Source: an uncultured Porphyromonadaceae bacterium (GTDB lineage Bacteria; Bacteroidota; Bacteroidia; Bacteroidales; Muribaculaceae). Taken from it: a stretch of DNA of 10,650 bases. The notes below the pieces were generated by a model that had not been told where the DNA came from, did not search any database, and saw only the letters and a list, made by a program, of their open reading frames with translations. Each line of letters starts with the position of its first letter. Position 1 is the first letter of the stretch. Made by a program: the position numbers and the translations under genes. Shown here piece after piece: positions 1 to 6,156 of this stretch. The stretch spans positions 1-10,650 of the forward strand of contig UROS01000073.1 in assembly GCA_900549445.1 (NCBI GenBank), in the 5' to 3' direction.

Positions 1-440
1 GTGTCGGGGTCGGCGATGATGGTTTCCACCTCAATCACCTTGCCGTCCTTGAACTTGATGCCGTCGATTTTAGTGGCAAGACCGTTGTCGAGCAGATGCT
101 TGTAGGTTTTATGGGGCAGAAGTTCCTTGGCTATCTCCTGTGAGAGAACATTGTTGCCCGGGGCTTCGATTTCGGTGACTTTACCCTTGGCGTCGAAATC
201 CACGTCGGTACCGTTGATGAGTTCCACTTCGTAGCCGCCGTTTGTGTATTGTTTCTCGACTTCTCTGATGGCCACGCCTTTGAAGTGCTTGTTGAGGAAC
301 TTGGTGGCGGGTTCGGGGAGCGACTGTGCGGTTGTGGTTCCGGCAATGGCTATGCCCGGGTTCTGTGCTACTGCCGCGGGGGCGGCGAAGAGGATGGCAG
401 CCGCGGCGGCTACCGATGAGAGGATAGATGTAAGTTTCAT
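1..440 (-). CDS. Secreted PepSY-like domain protein (3' end cut off by window)
   Basis: The first 146 codons are visible and the C-terminus lies beyond position 1. Residues 1-26 form a signal peptide with a short charged N-terminus, an alanine-rich core and an AVA-Q cleavage site, so the mature protein should be periplasmic or exported. Residues about 42-94 form one PepSY-like unit (helix PEPATKFLNKHF, then strands with YEVELING and VDFDAKGKVTEI). Residues about 98-146 begin a second, similar unit (SQEIAKELLPH, then IDGIKFKDGKVIEVE). This two-unit layout is typical of the small PepSY-like exported proteins common in Bacteroidota (PF11396 type), whose biochemical role is not established. The ATG at 440 is chosen because the signal peptide starts exactly there. 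The gene lies 44 bases after the cinA stop with no terminator between, so read-through from tsaD-cinA is possible. A palindrome sits directly before the start codon. Confidence 0.8.
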   Translation of the reverse strand, partial: MKLTSILSSVAAAAAILFAAPAAVAQNPGIAIAGTTTAQSLPEPATKFLNKHFKGVAIREVEKQYTNGGYEVELINGTDVDFDAKGKVTEIEAPGNNVLSQEIAKELLPHKTYKHLLDNGLATKIDGIKFKDGKVIEVETIIADPD

Positions 441-466
441 ATCTGTAAGTTTTTAAAAGTACAGAT
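441..466. repeat. Palindrome directly upstream of the PepSY-like gene
   Basis: ATCTGTA at 441-447 is the exact reverse complement of TACAGAT at 460-466, with an AT-rich 12-base spacer. The element touches the ATG at 440. Read on the minus strand it overlaps a near match to the Bacteroidota -7 box (TATATCTG, one mismatch from TAnnTTTG), but no TTG lies at the right distance. It could be a protein-binding operator or an RNA hairpin in the leader. The symmetry is seen; the function is inferred. Confidence 0.5.
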
Positions 467-484
467 ATAACGCTTGGGCGCCGG

Positions 485-997
485 CTAAAGTTGACCGCGC
501 AGCAATTTCAGCGCGAGCGTAAGGGTGCGGAGGGTGGCGGCCTCGATTATTTCGGCGCGCGAACCGCTGAAATGAGCAGTCTCGCTATAGTCCGCCCATT
601 CACCGTCGGACAGACGCATAGCAACCCCGATGCAGACCGTGCCGACCGGTTTTTCGGGGGATCCTCCGCCCGGGCCTGCTACGCCGCTCGTGGCCATGCC
701 GAGGCATGCGCCGGTAGCGTCGCACGTGCCGCGTGCCATCTGGCGCACTACGGGTATCGACACCGCCCCGAAGCGGTCGAGATCGTCGGAGGAAACTCCG
801 AGCAGGCGGCGCTTCACGTCGTTGCAGTATGCCACTACGCCTCCTTTCACCGCTGCGGAGCTTCCGGGAATGAGGGTGAGGGAGTGGGCTATGTTGCCTC
901 CGGTGCAGCTTTCGGCAGTGGCGAGCATCACTCCAGCCCTCTCGGCTTCGGCGAGGAGACTGCGGGCGGCTGCTTCTATGGTCTTTTCCTCTTTCAT
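485..997 (-). CDS. pncC: CinA C-terminal-type nicotinamide-nucleotide amidohydrolase (PncC)
   Basis: A 170-residue stand-alone version of the CinA C-terminal domain. The family's enzyme deamidates nicotinamide mononucleotide (NMN) to nicotinate mononucleotide, returning the NMN released by NAD-dependent DNA ligase to NAD synthesis; it is cytosolic. The hallmark motifs are present: AESCTGG at 28-34 with the expected catalytic Ser30, VVAYCNDVKRRLLGV at 54-68, GAVS at 77-80, and SGVAGPGGGSPEKPVGTV at 104-121. The length matches single-domain PncC (about 160-165 residues); the N-terminal MoCF-like domain of full CinA is absent, as is common. The ATG at 997 overlaps the tsaD stop in an ATGA arrangement, which indicates one mRNA and coupled translation. 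The stop is TAG. Annotators often label this gene cinA. Confidence 0.93.
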   Translation of the reverse strand: MKEEKTIEAAARSLLAEAERAGVMLATAESCTGGNIAHSLTLIPGSSAAVKGGVVAYCNDVKRRLLGVSSDDLDRFGAVSIPVVRQMARGTCDATGACLGMATSGVAGPGGGSPEKPVGTVCIGVAMRLSDGEWADYSETAHFSGSRAEIIEAATLRTLTLALKLLRGQL

Positions 998-2013
998 ATT
1001 CTCACGCGGGCGTAGGGTACGTCGGAATAGCTGCAGAATTCCTTGTCGAGATACTTGTAGTAGCCGGCGATAGCCACCATGGCGGCATTGTCGGTTGTGA
1101 ACGCGCGCTCGGGGATGAACGCTGTCAGTCCGCGGCGCGCGCAGTAATCGGCCACGGCGTTACGCACGCCCGAGTTCGCCGACACACCTCCGCCTATCGC
1201 CACGGTGCGGACTCCGGTCTGCTTCACCGCCTTGTCGAGCTTGTCGAGGAGTATGTCGATGATTGTTTTCTGGAGCGAGGCGGCGAGGTCGGCGCGGCGT
1301 TTCTCAATGAATTCAGGGTCGAGTTTGAGCTGGTCGCGCAGGGTGTAGAGAAACGACGTTTTGAGCCCGCTGAAACTGTAGTCGAGACCTGCTATATGGG
1401 GCTTGGCAAACTTGAAGGCCCCGGGGTCGCCCTCGGCTGCGAGGCGGTCGATATGCGGGCCGCCGGGATAAGGGAGACCCATCACTTTGGCGCACTTGTC
1501 GAACGCCTCACCGGCTGCGTCGTCGATGGTCTGGCCGAGAATCTCCATGTCGTTGTAGTTCCTGACGAGGATGAGCTGGCTGTTGCCCCCCGAGATGAGG
1601 AGGCACAGGAACGGATATTCGGGTATGCGGTCGGCGGCGGTGCGTCGGATGAAGTGGGAGAGTACATGACCGTGAAGGTGGTTGACGTCGACAATCGGGA
1701 TGCGGAGTCCGAGCGAGAGTCCTTTGGCAAAGGAGGTACCTACCAGCAGAGAGCCTAACAGGCCGGGGCCGCGGGTGAAGGCTATGGCACTCAGGTCGCT
1801 CTTCGATATGCCTGCGCGGCGCAGGGCGGTGTCGACCACCGGCACGATGTTCTGCTGGTGGGCGCGCGAGGCGAGTTCGGGCACCACGCCGCCATATTCG
1901 GCGTGGACATCCTGCGATGCGATGACGTTGCTCAGCAGTATGCCGTCGGAAATCACGGCAGCCGAGGTGTCGTCGCACGACGATTCTATTCCGAGAATAT
2001 TGATTTTGCTCAT
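994..2013 (-). CDS. tsaD: tRNA N6-adenosine threonylcarbamoyltransferase TsaD
   Basis: TsaD transfers the threonylcarbamoyl group to A37 of tRNAs that read ANN codons (t6A), working with TsaB and TsaE in the cytosol. The protein has 339 residues from the chosen start, the usual length. Motifs in order: GIESSCDDTSAAV at 8-20, NHLHGH at 111-116 with metal-binding His112 and His116, LISGGNSQL at 139-147, the DDAAGEAFDKCAKVMGLPYPGGP stretch, DYSFSGLKTSFL, AIGGGVSANSGVRN, and TTDNAAM carrying the metal-binding aspartate near the C-terminus. The frame stays open to an ATG at 2073, but that adds 20 unrelated residues and would place the start upstream of the TAACTTTGC promoter box, so the ATG at 2013 (MSKINILGIESS) is preferred. 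It is first in an operon with pncC. Confidence 0.96.
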   Translation of the reverse strand: MSKINILGIESSCDDTSAAVISDGILLSNVIASQDVHAEYGGVVPELASRAHQQNIVPVVDTALRRAGISKSDLSAIAFTRGPGLLGSLLVGTSFAKGLSLGLRIPIVDVNHLHGHVLSHFIRRTAADRIPEYPFLCLLISGGNSQLILVRNYNDMEILGQTIDDAAGEAFDKCAKVMGLPYPGGPHIDRLAAEGDPGAFKFAKPHIAGLDYSFSGLKTSFLYTLRDQLKLDPEFIEKRRADLAASLQKTIIDILLDKLDKAVKQTGVRTVAIGGGVSANSGVRNAVADYCARRGLTAFIPERAFTTDNAAMVAIAGYYKYLDKEFCSYSDVPYARVRI

Positions 2014-2033
2014 ACGCTTGCTGTTTCGATGAC

Positions 2034-2042
2034 GCAAAGTTA
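2034..2042 (-). promoter_or_regulatory. tsaD promoter, -7 element
   Basis: The minus strand reads TAACTTTGC, an exact match to the Bacteroidota -7 consensus TAnnTTTG. It ends about 21 bases before the tsaD ATG, which predicts a leader of roughly 15 bases. No clear TTG is found 19-21 bases upstream, so the -33 half is weak. Confidence 0.65.
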
Positions 2043-2078
2043 CGAAAAAACTCAGAAACCCGCTTCGAGGCACCTTCC

Positions 2079-2118
2079 TAAAATATAAAAAGGAACTACT
2101 CGCGTAGCTCCTTCTTAT
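2079..2118 (-). terminator. Intrinsic terminator, candidate small RNA
   Basis: On the minus strand ATAAGAAGGAGCTAC (2118-2104) pairs with GTAGTTCCTTTTTAT (2099-2085) around a GCGA loop: 15 pairs with two G-U wobbles. The 3' arm contains a run of five T and is followed by ATTTTA. The wobbles form only on the minus strand (they are A-C mismatches on the plus strand), so the hairpin was likely selected as minus-strand RNA. Confidence 0.75.
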
Positions 2119-2171
2119 GAGTTTCCAATAGGTACAATTTCTAAGGTAAAAAAGATTGTTTTAGGTTCGTG
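2079..2171 (-). ncRNA. Candidate small RNA between lpxH and tsaD
   Basis: A strong promoter (2174-2205) fires on the minus strand and a long hairpin with U-rich flank follows (2079-2118), defining a predicted transcript of about 90 bases. It contains no ATG. It does not carry tsaD, which has its own -7 box downstream of the hairpin. The 5' half can form a small stem (ACAAT pairing with ATTGT around an A/U-rich loop). The 3' half is the terminator hairpin with a GCGA (GNRA) tetraloop and includes AAGGAGCTAC. This two-hairpin layout is typical of bacterial small RNAs. Transcript ends are inferred from the promoter and terminator. I do not recognise a named RNA family. The alternative is a short abortive leader left from an older tsaD promoter. 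Confidence 0.5.
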
Positions 2172-2173
2172 AC

Positions 2174-2205
2174 GCAAAGGTAGGTCAAGTTTGCCCCGCG
2201 GGCAA
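2174..2205 (-). promoter_or_regulatory. Strong minus-strand promoter of the candidate small RNA
   Basis: On the minus strand TTG (2205-2203), then exactly 20 bases, then TACCTTTGC (2182-2174): full agreement with the Bacteroidota -33/-7 pattern. A run of A residues (minus strand, about 2215-2207) lies just upstream of the -33 box, like an UP element. The -33 box is inside a 7-base inverted repeat (2190-2206). Confidence 0.75.
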
Positions 2206-2215
2206 ATATTTTTTT
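2190..2215 (+). terminator. Hairpin plus T-run on the plus strand, overlapping the small RNA promoter
   Basis: TTTGCCC (2190-2196) and GGGCAAA (2200-2206) are perfect inverted repeats with a 3-base spacer, followed by TATTTTTTT to 2215. By form this is a plus-strand intrinsic terminator, yet no plus-strand gene precedes it. It could stop antisense transcription, or the symmetry may be an operator and the T-run simply the A-tract of the minus-strand promoter. Confidence 0.4.
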
Positions 2216-2360
2216 ATGTTGTATGACATGGTTTTTAGCGCGTTTGCTTCAACCTTCGGCGTTTTTATGGATAAATAATTGCAGATGTGGAGATTACAGC
2301 TTTACTAAAAATATGTATCCGTTTATTAAAAACATTTAAAATGCGGGGAATGCATCAAAA
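2216..2360. other. AT-rich spacer downstream of lpxH
   Basis: I find no gene, promoter match or strong hairpin here. The lpxH unit has no clear terminator. A weak ATGC/GCAT stem just after its stop is too short to call. Confidence 0.5.
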
Positions 2361-3113
2361 TCAGTCTTTAAAAATGTCAAGATTGAAGTTTTTTCCGTCG
2401 AAAACGCCGTAGGAAAAAGTGCGGATCCATTCTCCCAATACTATTATACGGGCGGAAGGTGGAACCGGAATGTCGAGCATTATATGCTGATGTCCGAACA
2501 CGAAAAAATCGACCGGGTCGGCGGTATGAGTGGCATTATAGCCGGAGGCGAATTCTACAAGCGGATTCTCCCGGGGATCTTCCGACGGGGCGGAGTAGCC
2601 GCCTGCCTTGCGGGAGTGAGCCGACCAGCGGTGGGCGAACCCTATCGTGAGGCGGGGAGGCAGCAGCGAATAGAGCCTCTGCGCCCACCGGCAGCGGAAT
2701 ACCGAACGGAGCATGCGGAAAGTGCGGGGGAGGCGCCCCACGCCGTCGCCGTGCTCGAGAAAGAAGCGGCGCCCGTCGATGTCGGTAATCATGGCGCCGT
2801 CGTGGAGTTTGAATCCGATTTCACGGGGCAGATAGTCGAAAATCCAGATGTCGTGATTGCCTTTGAACCACACGATCTCTACTCCGCTGTCGGCGAGGTC
2901 GGCCAAGGCGCCGAAAAACCGGATGAAGCCGCGAGGTACCACGGTTTTGTATTCCCACCAGTAGTCGAGTACGTCGCCGAGGAGAAACAGTCTTTTGGCT
3001 CGGGGCTTTATTGACTGCAGAAACCTTACGGCGCGCATCTCGTGGGCGCGGGGATCGGAGATGTATCCCGCGCCGAGATGGAGGTCGGAGATGAAATAGG
3101 TGAGGTCGCGCAT
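2361..3113 (-). CDS. lpxH: UDP-2,3-diacylglucosamine diphosphatase, LpxH-type metallophosphatase
   Basis: The 250-residue protein has the full set of calcineurin-like metallophosphatase motifs: DLH at 10-12, GDVLDYW at 46-52, GNHD at 85-88, HGDG at 121-124 and GHQH at 207-210. These residues bind the two metals at the active site. LpxH hydrolyses UDP-2,3-diacylglucosamine to lipid X (2,3-diacylglucosamine 1-phosphate) and UMP in lipid A synthesis, at the inner face of the cytoplasmic membrane. A basic, helical insert at about 127-170, rich in Arg and aromatic residues, matches the cap that binds the lipid substrate in this family. The ATG at 3113 places DLH at residue 10, as expected. The gene starts 13 bases after the stop of the MIP18-like gene and is probably on the same mRNA. 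LpxH is preferred over LpxG/LpxI on motifs; exact substrate assignment is from family knowledge. Confidence 0.85.
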   Translation of the reverse strand: MRDLTYFISDLHLGAGYISDPRAHEMRAVRFLQSIKPRAKRLFLLGDVLDYWWEYKTVVPRGFIRFFGALADLADSGVEIVWFKGNHDIWIFDYLPREIGFKLHDGAMITDIDGRRFFLEHGDGVGRLPRTFRMLRSVFRCRWAQRLYSLLPPRLTIGFAHRWSAHSRKAGGYSAPSEDPRENPLVEFASGYNATHTADPVDFFVFGHQHIMLDIPVPPSARIIVLGEWIRTFSYGVFDGKNFNLDIFKD

Positions 3114-3126
3114 CCGGAGAGGTGGA

Positions 3127-3447
3127 TTACATGAAACCGAGGTCGAGCTTGGCTTCGTCGCTCATCATGTCTTTGTTCCATTCCGGTTCAAATACAATGC
3201 GGATGTCGACGCTCTTTATACCTTCTATGCTCTCCAGCTTTATACGGGCGTCTTCAACGAGGAAGTTGGCCGCCGGACAGTTGGGGGCGGTGAGGGTCAT
3301 GTCGATGCGCAGGTTTCCGTCGTCGTCGAGATCTATTTTGTAGATCAGGCCGAGGCTGTAGATGTCGACGGGAATCTCGGGGTCGTAGACCGTGCGGAGC
3401 ATGGTCACGATTTTTTCTTCGATAGCGATTTTTTCTTCGGGAGTCAT
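3127..3447 (-). CDS. MIP18/DUF59 family metal-sulfur cluster assembly protein (SufT/PaaD-like)
   Basis: The 106-residue protein has the MIP18 (DUF59) signature: YDPEIPVDIYSLGLIYKI at about 21-38 and TLTAPNCPAANFL at about 51-63, including the conserved cysteine, followed by a beta-strand with VDIRIVFEPEWNKDMM. Relatives help assemble or deliver Fe-S clusters to target proteins in the cytosol; this single-domain form resembles SufT and the Bacteroidota 'metal-sulfur cluster assembly factor'. An upstream ATG at 3498 is in frame but would start above the promoter and add 17 non-conserved residues, so MTPEEK at 3447 is used. The -7 box ends 7 bases before this ATG, so the mRNA should be nearly leaderless. 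The gene heads a two-gene unit with lpxH. No suf genes are visible nearby. Confidence 0.88.
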   Translation of the reverse strand: MTPEEKIAIEEKIVTMLRTVYDPEIPVDIYSLGLIYKIDLDDDGNLRIDMTLTAPNCPAANFLVEDARIKLESIEGIKSVDIRIVFEPEWNKDMMSDEAKLDLGFM

Positions 3448-3454
3448 AATGGAT

Positions 3455-3485
3455 GCAAAGTTACGAAAATAGGCGGGAAAAGCAA
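3455..3485 (-). promoter_or_regulatory. Promoter of the MIP18-like / lpxH unit
   Basis: On the minus strand TTG (3485-3483), 19 bases, then TAACTTTGC (3463-3455), matching the Bacteroidota consensus exactly. The ATG begins at 3447, leaving room for only a few bases of leader. Confidence 0.8.
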
Positions 3486-3502
3486 ACAACGGGCGCATGA
3501 TG

Positions 3503-3540
3503 AAAAAAGCGACCGGAAATGATGATCCATTTCCAGTCGC
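3503..3540 (-). terminator. pnp intrinsic terminator
   Basis: On the minus strand GCGACTGGAAAT (3540-3529) pairs with ATTTCCGGTCGC (3520-3509), with one T-G wobble, around an 8-base loop. It is followed by six T residues (3508-3503). It begins 23 bases after the pnp stop. Confidence 0.93.
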
Positions 3541-3563
3541 TTAATTATAGCTTGCGAGTGAGC

Positions 3564-5825
3564 TTAATCGTGGTTGCGGGGTCCGCGTTCGCCGCGATCT
3601 CCACGGTCACGGCGAGGCCCGCGATCTCCACGTTCGCCGCGGTCGCCGCGGTCACGGCGCTCGCCGCGTTCGCCACGGGGCTGACGGGGTGCGCGTTCGC
3701 GCTCTACGTAGCCTTCGGGTTTGGGCTGAAGCGCACGCATGGAGAGGCGGTATTTGCCGGTTTTCTTGTCGATTTCGATGAGCTTCACTTCTACTTTGTC
3801 GCCTTCCTTGAGACCGGAAGCCTCCATGTTTTCGAGGCGGTCCCAGGAGATTTCGGAGATGTGGAGGAGTCCGTCGCGGTTAGGCATGAACTCAACGAAA
3901 GCACCGAAGTCGAGGATAGAGCGTACGGTGCCCTGATATACCTTGCCTTCTTCAGGAAGCTCTACGATGGCGTTGATCATCTCGAGAGCCTTGTCGATAG
4001 AAGCCTTGTTGGATGCGGCCACCTCGATGTAACCGCCTTCGGGGATTTCGTCGATCGAAACGGTAGCGCCGGAAGTCTCCTGAATGCCCTGGATGATTTT
4101 TCCGCCCGGGCCGATGACAGCGCCGATGAGCTCTTTGGGAATGAGCATGGTGACGATGCGGGGCACGTGAGGCTTGTAGTCCTCGCGGGGAGCGGGAATG
4201 GTTTCGGTGATTTTTTCGAGGATGTGCATGCGGCCGTCGCGTGCCTGCATCAGTGCTTTCTCGAGAATCTCGTAGCTGAGGCCGTCACACTTGATGTCCA
4301 TCTGGGTTGCGGTGATGCCGTCGCGGGTGCCGGTAACCTTGAAATCCATGTCGCCGAGGTGATCTTCGTCGCCGAGAATGTCGGAGAGAATGGCGTATTT
4401 GCCGGTTCCGTCGGTTATGAGGCCCATGGCGATGCCGCTGACGGGCTTTTTCATCTTCACACCGGCGTCGAGCAGCGCGAGGGTGCCGGCGCATACGGTG
4501 GCCATAGACGACGAGCCATTAGACTCAAGGATGTCGCTGACGATGCGGCAGACGTAGGGGAAATCGTCGGGGAACATGCGCTTGAGTGCGCGGTGGGCGA
4601 GATTTCCGTGGCCTACCTCACGGCGTCCTACGCCGCGCTGTGCTTTAGCCTCGCCGGTAGAGAAGGGCGGGAAATTGTAGTGGAGGAGGAAGCGTTCGCG
4701 ACCCTGGTTGAGCACGTCGTCGAGAATCTTTTCGTCGAGTTTGGTGCCGAGGGTCACGGTGGCGAGCGCCTGGGTCTCGCCGCGGGTGAACACTGCCGAT
4801 CCGTGAGGGCCGGGCAGATAATCGGTCTCGCACCAGATGGGACGGATTTCGGTTGTCTTTCGACCGTCGAGGCGGATGCCTTCGTCGAGTACGCAGCGGC
4901 GCATGGCCTCTTTCTCAACGTCGTGGTAGTAGCGCTTTACGAGAGGAGTCTTCTCTTCACGCTCCTCTTCGGGAAGCGATTCAATGTAGTCTTCGCAGAT
5001 TTTGTCGAAGCTGTCCATACGCCAGTGCTTGTCGGCGCTGCCGGCTTTGGCGATGGCGTAGGCTTTGTCGTAGCATTTGTCGTGGACGTCCTTGCGGAGT
5101 TCTTCGTCGTTGACCTCGTGGCAGTATTCGCGTTTTACGGTCGAGCCGACTTCCTTTGCAAGCTCCATCTGAGCCACGCACTGAACCTTGATGGCGTCGT
5201 GGGCGGCGCGGAGGGCGTTGAGAAGGTCGGTTTCGCTGACCTCGTTCATTTCGCCTTCCACCATCATGATGTTGTCGTAGGTGGCGCCTACCATGAGCTC
5301 CATGTCGGCGTTCTCAAGCTGTTCGAAGGTGGGGTCGATCACAAATTCGCCGTTGATACGGGCTACACGGACTTCGGAAATCGGGCCGTTGAAAGGGATG
5401 TCGCTCACAGCGAGGGCAGCCGAGGCTGCGAGGCCTGCGAGAGCGTCGGGCATATCGATGCCGTCGCTCGAGTACATGGTGATCTGTACGAAAGTGTCGG
5501 CGTGATAATTATCGGGGAAAAGGGGGCGGAGCACGCGGTCAACGAGGCGGGAGGTAAGAATCTCGTAGTCGCTGGCACGGCCTTCGCGTTTAAGGAAGCC
5601 TCCGGGGAAGCGACCGTTTGAGGAAAATTTTTCTTTGTACTCAACCTGCAGGGGCATAAAATCGACCCCTTCGCCAGCCTCCTTGGCAGTGACGACGGTT
5701 GCGAGCAACATTGTGTTGCCCATTCGCAGCTCTACCGCTCCATCGGCTTGCTTAGCTAATTTGCCGGTCTCGAGGGTAATCGTGCGACCGTCGGGCAGCT
5801 CGATGGTTTTTTTGATTGGATTCAT
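3564..5825 (-). CDS. pnp: Polyribonucleotide nucleotidyltransferase (PNPase)
   Basis: PNPase degrades RNA 3' to 5' using phosphate, as a cytosolic trimer. The 753-residue protein shows the standard order: first RNase PH domain (about 1-145, with GGFLKREGRASDYEIL at 75-90), helical linker (about 240-310), second RNase PH domain (about 315-545), KH domain (about 553-615, GPGG loop at 572-575) and S1 domain (about 626-697, GTVRSILDFGAFVEF). The catalytic aspartates in SDILGDEDHLGD are at 486 and 492, the same numbers as in the E. coli enzyme. The last 45 residues (709-753) form a charged low-complexity tail of repeated RGD, RGE and RRD units, longer than the S1 end of many PNPases. The ATG at 5825 (MNPIKKTIEL) fits the family. 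rpsO, the usual upstream neighbour in many bacteria, is not here. The gene has its own promoter, long leader and terminator. Confidence 0.97.
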   Translation of the reverse strand: MNPIKKTIELPDGRTITLETGKLAKQADGAVELRMGNTMLLATVVTAKEAGEGVDFMPLQVEYKEKFSSNGRFPGGFLKREGRASDYEILTSRLVDRVLRPLFPDNYHADTFVQITMYSSDGIDMPDALAGLAASAALAVSDIPFNGPISEVRVARINGEFVIDPTFEQLENADMELMVGATYDNIMMVEGEMNEVSETDLLNALRAAHDAIKVQCVAQMELAKEVGSTVKREYCHEVNDEELRKDVHDKCYDKAYAIAKAGSADKHWRMDSFDKICEDYIESLPEEEREEKTPLVKRYYHDVEKEAMRRCVLDEGIRLDGRKTTEIRPIWCETDYLPGPHGSAVFTRGETQALATVTLGTKLDEKILDDVLNQGRERFLLHYNFPPFSTGEAKAQRGVGRREVGHGNLAHRALKRMFPDDFPYVCRIVSDILESNGSSSMATVCAGTLALLDAGVKMKKPVSGIAMGLITDGTGKYAILSDILGDEDHLGDMDFKVTGTRDGITATQMDIKCDGLSYEILEKALMQARDGRMHILEKITETIPAPREDYKPHVPRIVTMLIPKELIGAVIGPGGKIIQGIQETSGATVSIDEIPEGGYIEVAASNKASIDKALEMINAIVELPEEGKVYQGTVRSILDFGAFVEFMPNRDGLLHISEISWDRLENMEASGLKEGDKVEVKLIEIDKKTGKYRLSMRALQPKPEGYVERERAPRQPRGERGERRDRGDRGERGDRGPRRDRGDRGERGPRNHD

Positions 5826-6009
5826 AAATGATTATCTTTCAGCTATTTTGAATATAAAATATTTCTTACGTAGGGTTTATGCGGAGTTAGCGGGGCAGAG
5901 ATGACAGCGGGAGCTGTCAGCCGAACTGTAACCATCCGCCCGGAGCGTGGAGGAGGCGGTTTAAAGGCCTTCCCAGAGCGATTGCGGCTTTGTAAAGCAC
6001 ATAAATTGT
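5826..6009 (-). promoter_or_regulatory. Long, structured pnp leader
   Basis: If transcription starts just after the -7 box at 6010, pnp has a leader of about 180 bases. Three elements are visible. First, GCGGA/TCCGC (5881-5885 with 5935-5939) continues after a 2-base bulge into GTTA/TAAC (5886-5889 with 5929-5932). Second, a 7-pair hairpin TGACAGC/GCTGTCA lies inside it (5902-5919, 4-base loop). Third, CCGCC (5936-5940) can instead pair with GGCGG (5955-5959), which excludes the first stem. In E. coli, pnp is autoregulated through a leader hairpin cut by RNase III; a similar role here is inference. I match it to no known riboswitch. Confidence 0.55.
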
Positions 6010-6037
6010 GCAAAGTTAACGATTTTCCGCGAAATCG
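6010..6037 (-). promoter_or_regulatory. pnp promoter with overlapping inverted repeat
   Basis: The minus strand carries TAACTTTGC at 6018-6010, an exact -7 match. No good TTG lies 19-21 bases upstream. Instead the spacer holds an inverted repeat CGATTT-6-AAATCG (6020-6037), placed where a regulator could block or aid polymerase. Confidence 0.6.
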
Positions 6038-6156
6038 GAGGGATTATCGGGCGGGAAATTTGGAAAATTAAAGTTTGGAGTTGTAAATTTAGTTTTTTTA
6101 GTGAACCGTGCGTGAGAAAAATATGAATTTCCGGGGCTGCATGGTTCTGATCTGTT
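6038..6156. other. AT-rich spacer between tRNA-Glu terminator and pnp promoter
   Basis: No open frame, promoter match or strong hairpin is recognisable in this stretch. Confidence 0.5.

Noticed and set aside
485..997. Full-length CinA with a MoCF domain
   Set aside because: The reading frame starts at the ATGA overlap with tsaD and only the C-terminal amidase domain is present; no upstream MoCF domain exists and no frameshift is seen.
2014..2073. N-terminal extension of TsaD to the ATG at 2073
   Set aside because: The extra 20 residues are not TsaD-like, and the extension would start above the TAACTTTGC promoter box.
2341..2360. Terminator just after the lpxH stop
   Set aside because: Only a 4-pair ATGC/GCAT stem with a weak T-run is present, too little to call.
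3599..3690. Repetitive DNA considered as a CRISPR or tandem repeat array
   Set aside because: The repeats are short, irregular and in frame; they encode the Arg/Gly/Asp tail of PNPase.
3519..5621. A 700-codon open frame on the plus strand opposite pnp
   Set aside because: It is the antisense shadow of a GC-rich pnp gene. Its translation has no recognisable domain and pnp is unmistakable on the other strand.
5881..5959. A known riboswitch (cobalamin, TPP, FMN, SAM) in the pnp leader
   Set aside because: None of their conserved core sequences is recognisable, so it is reported only as a structured leader.
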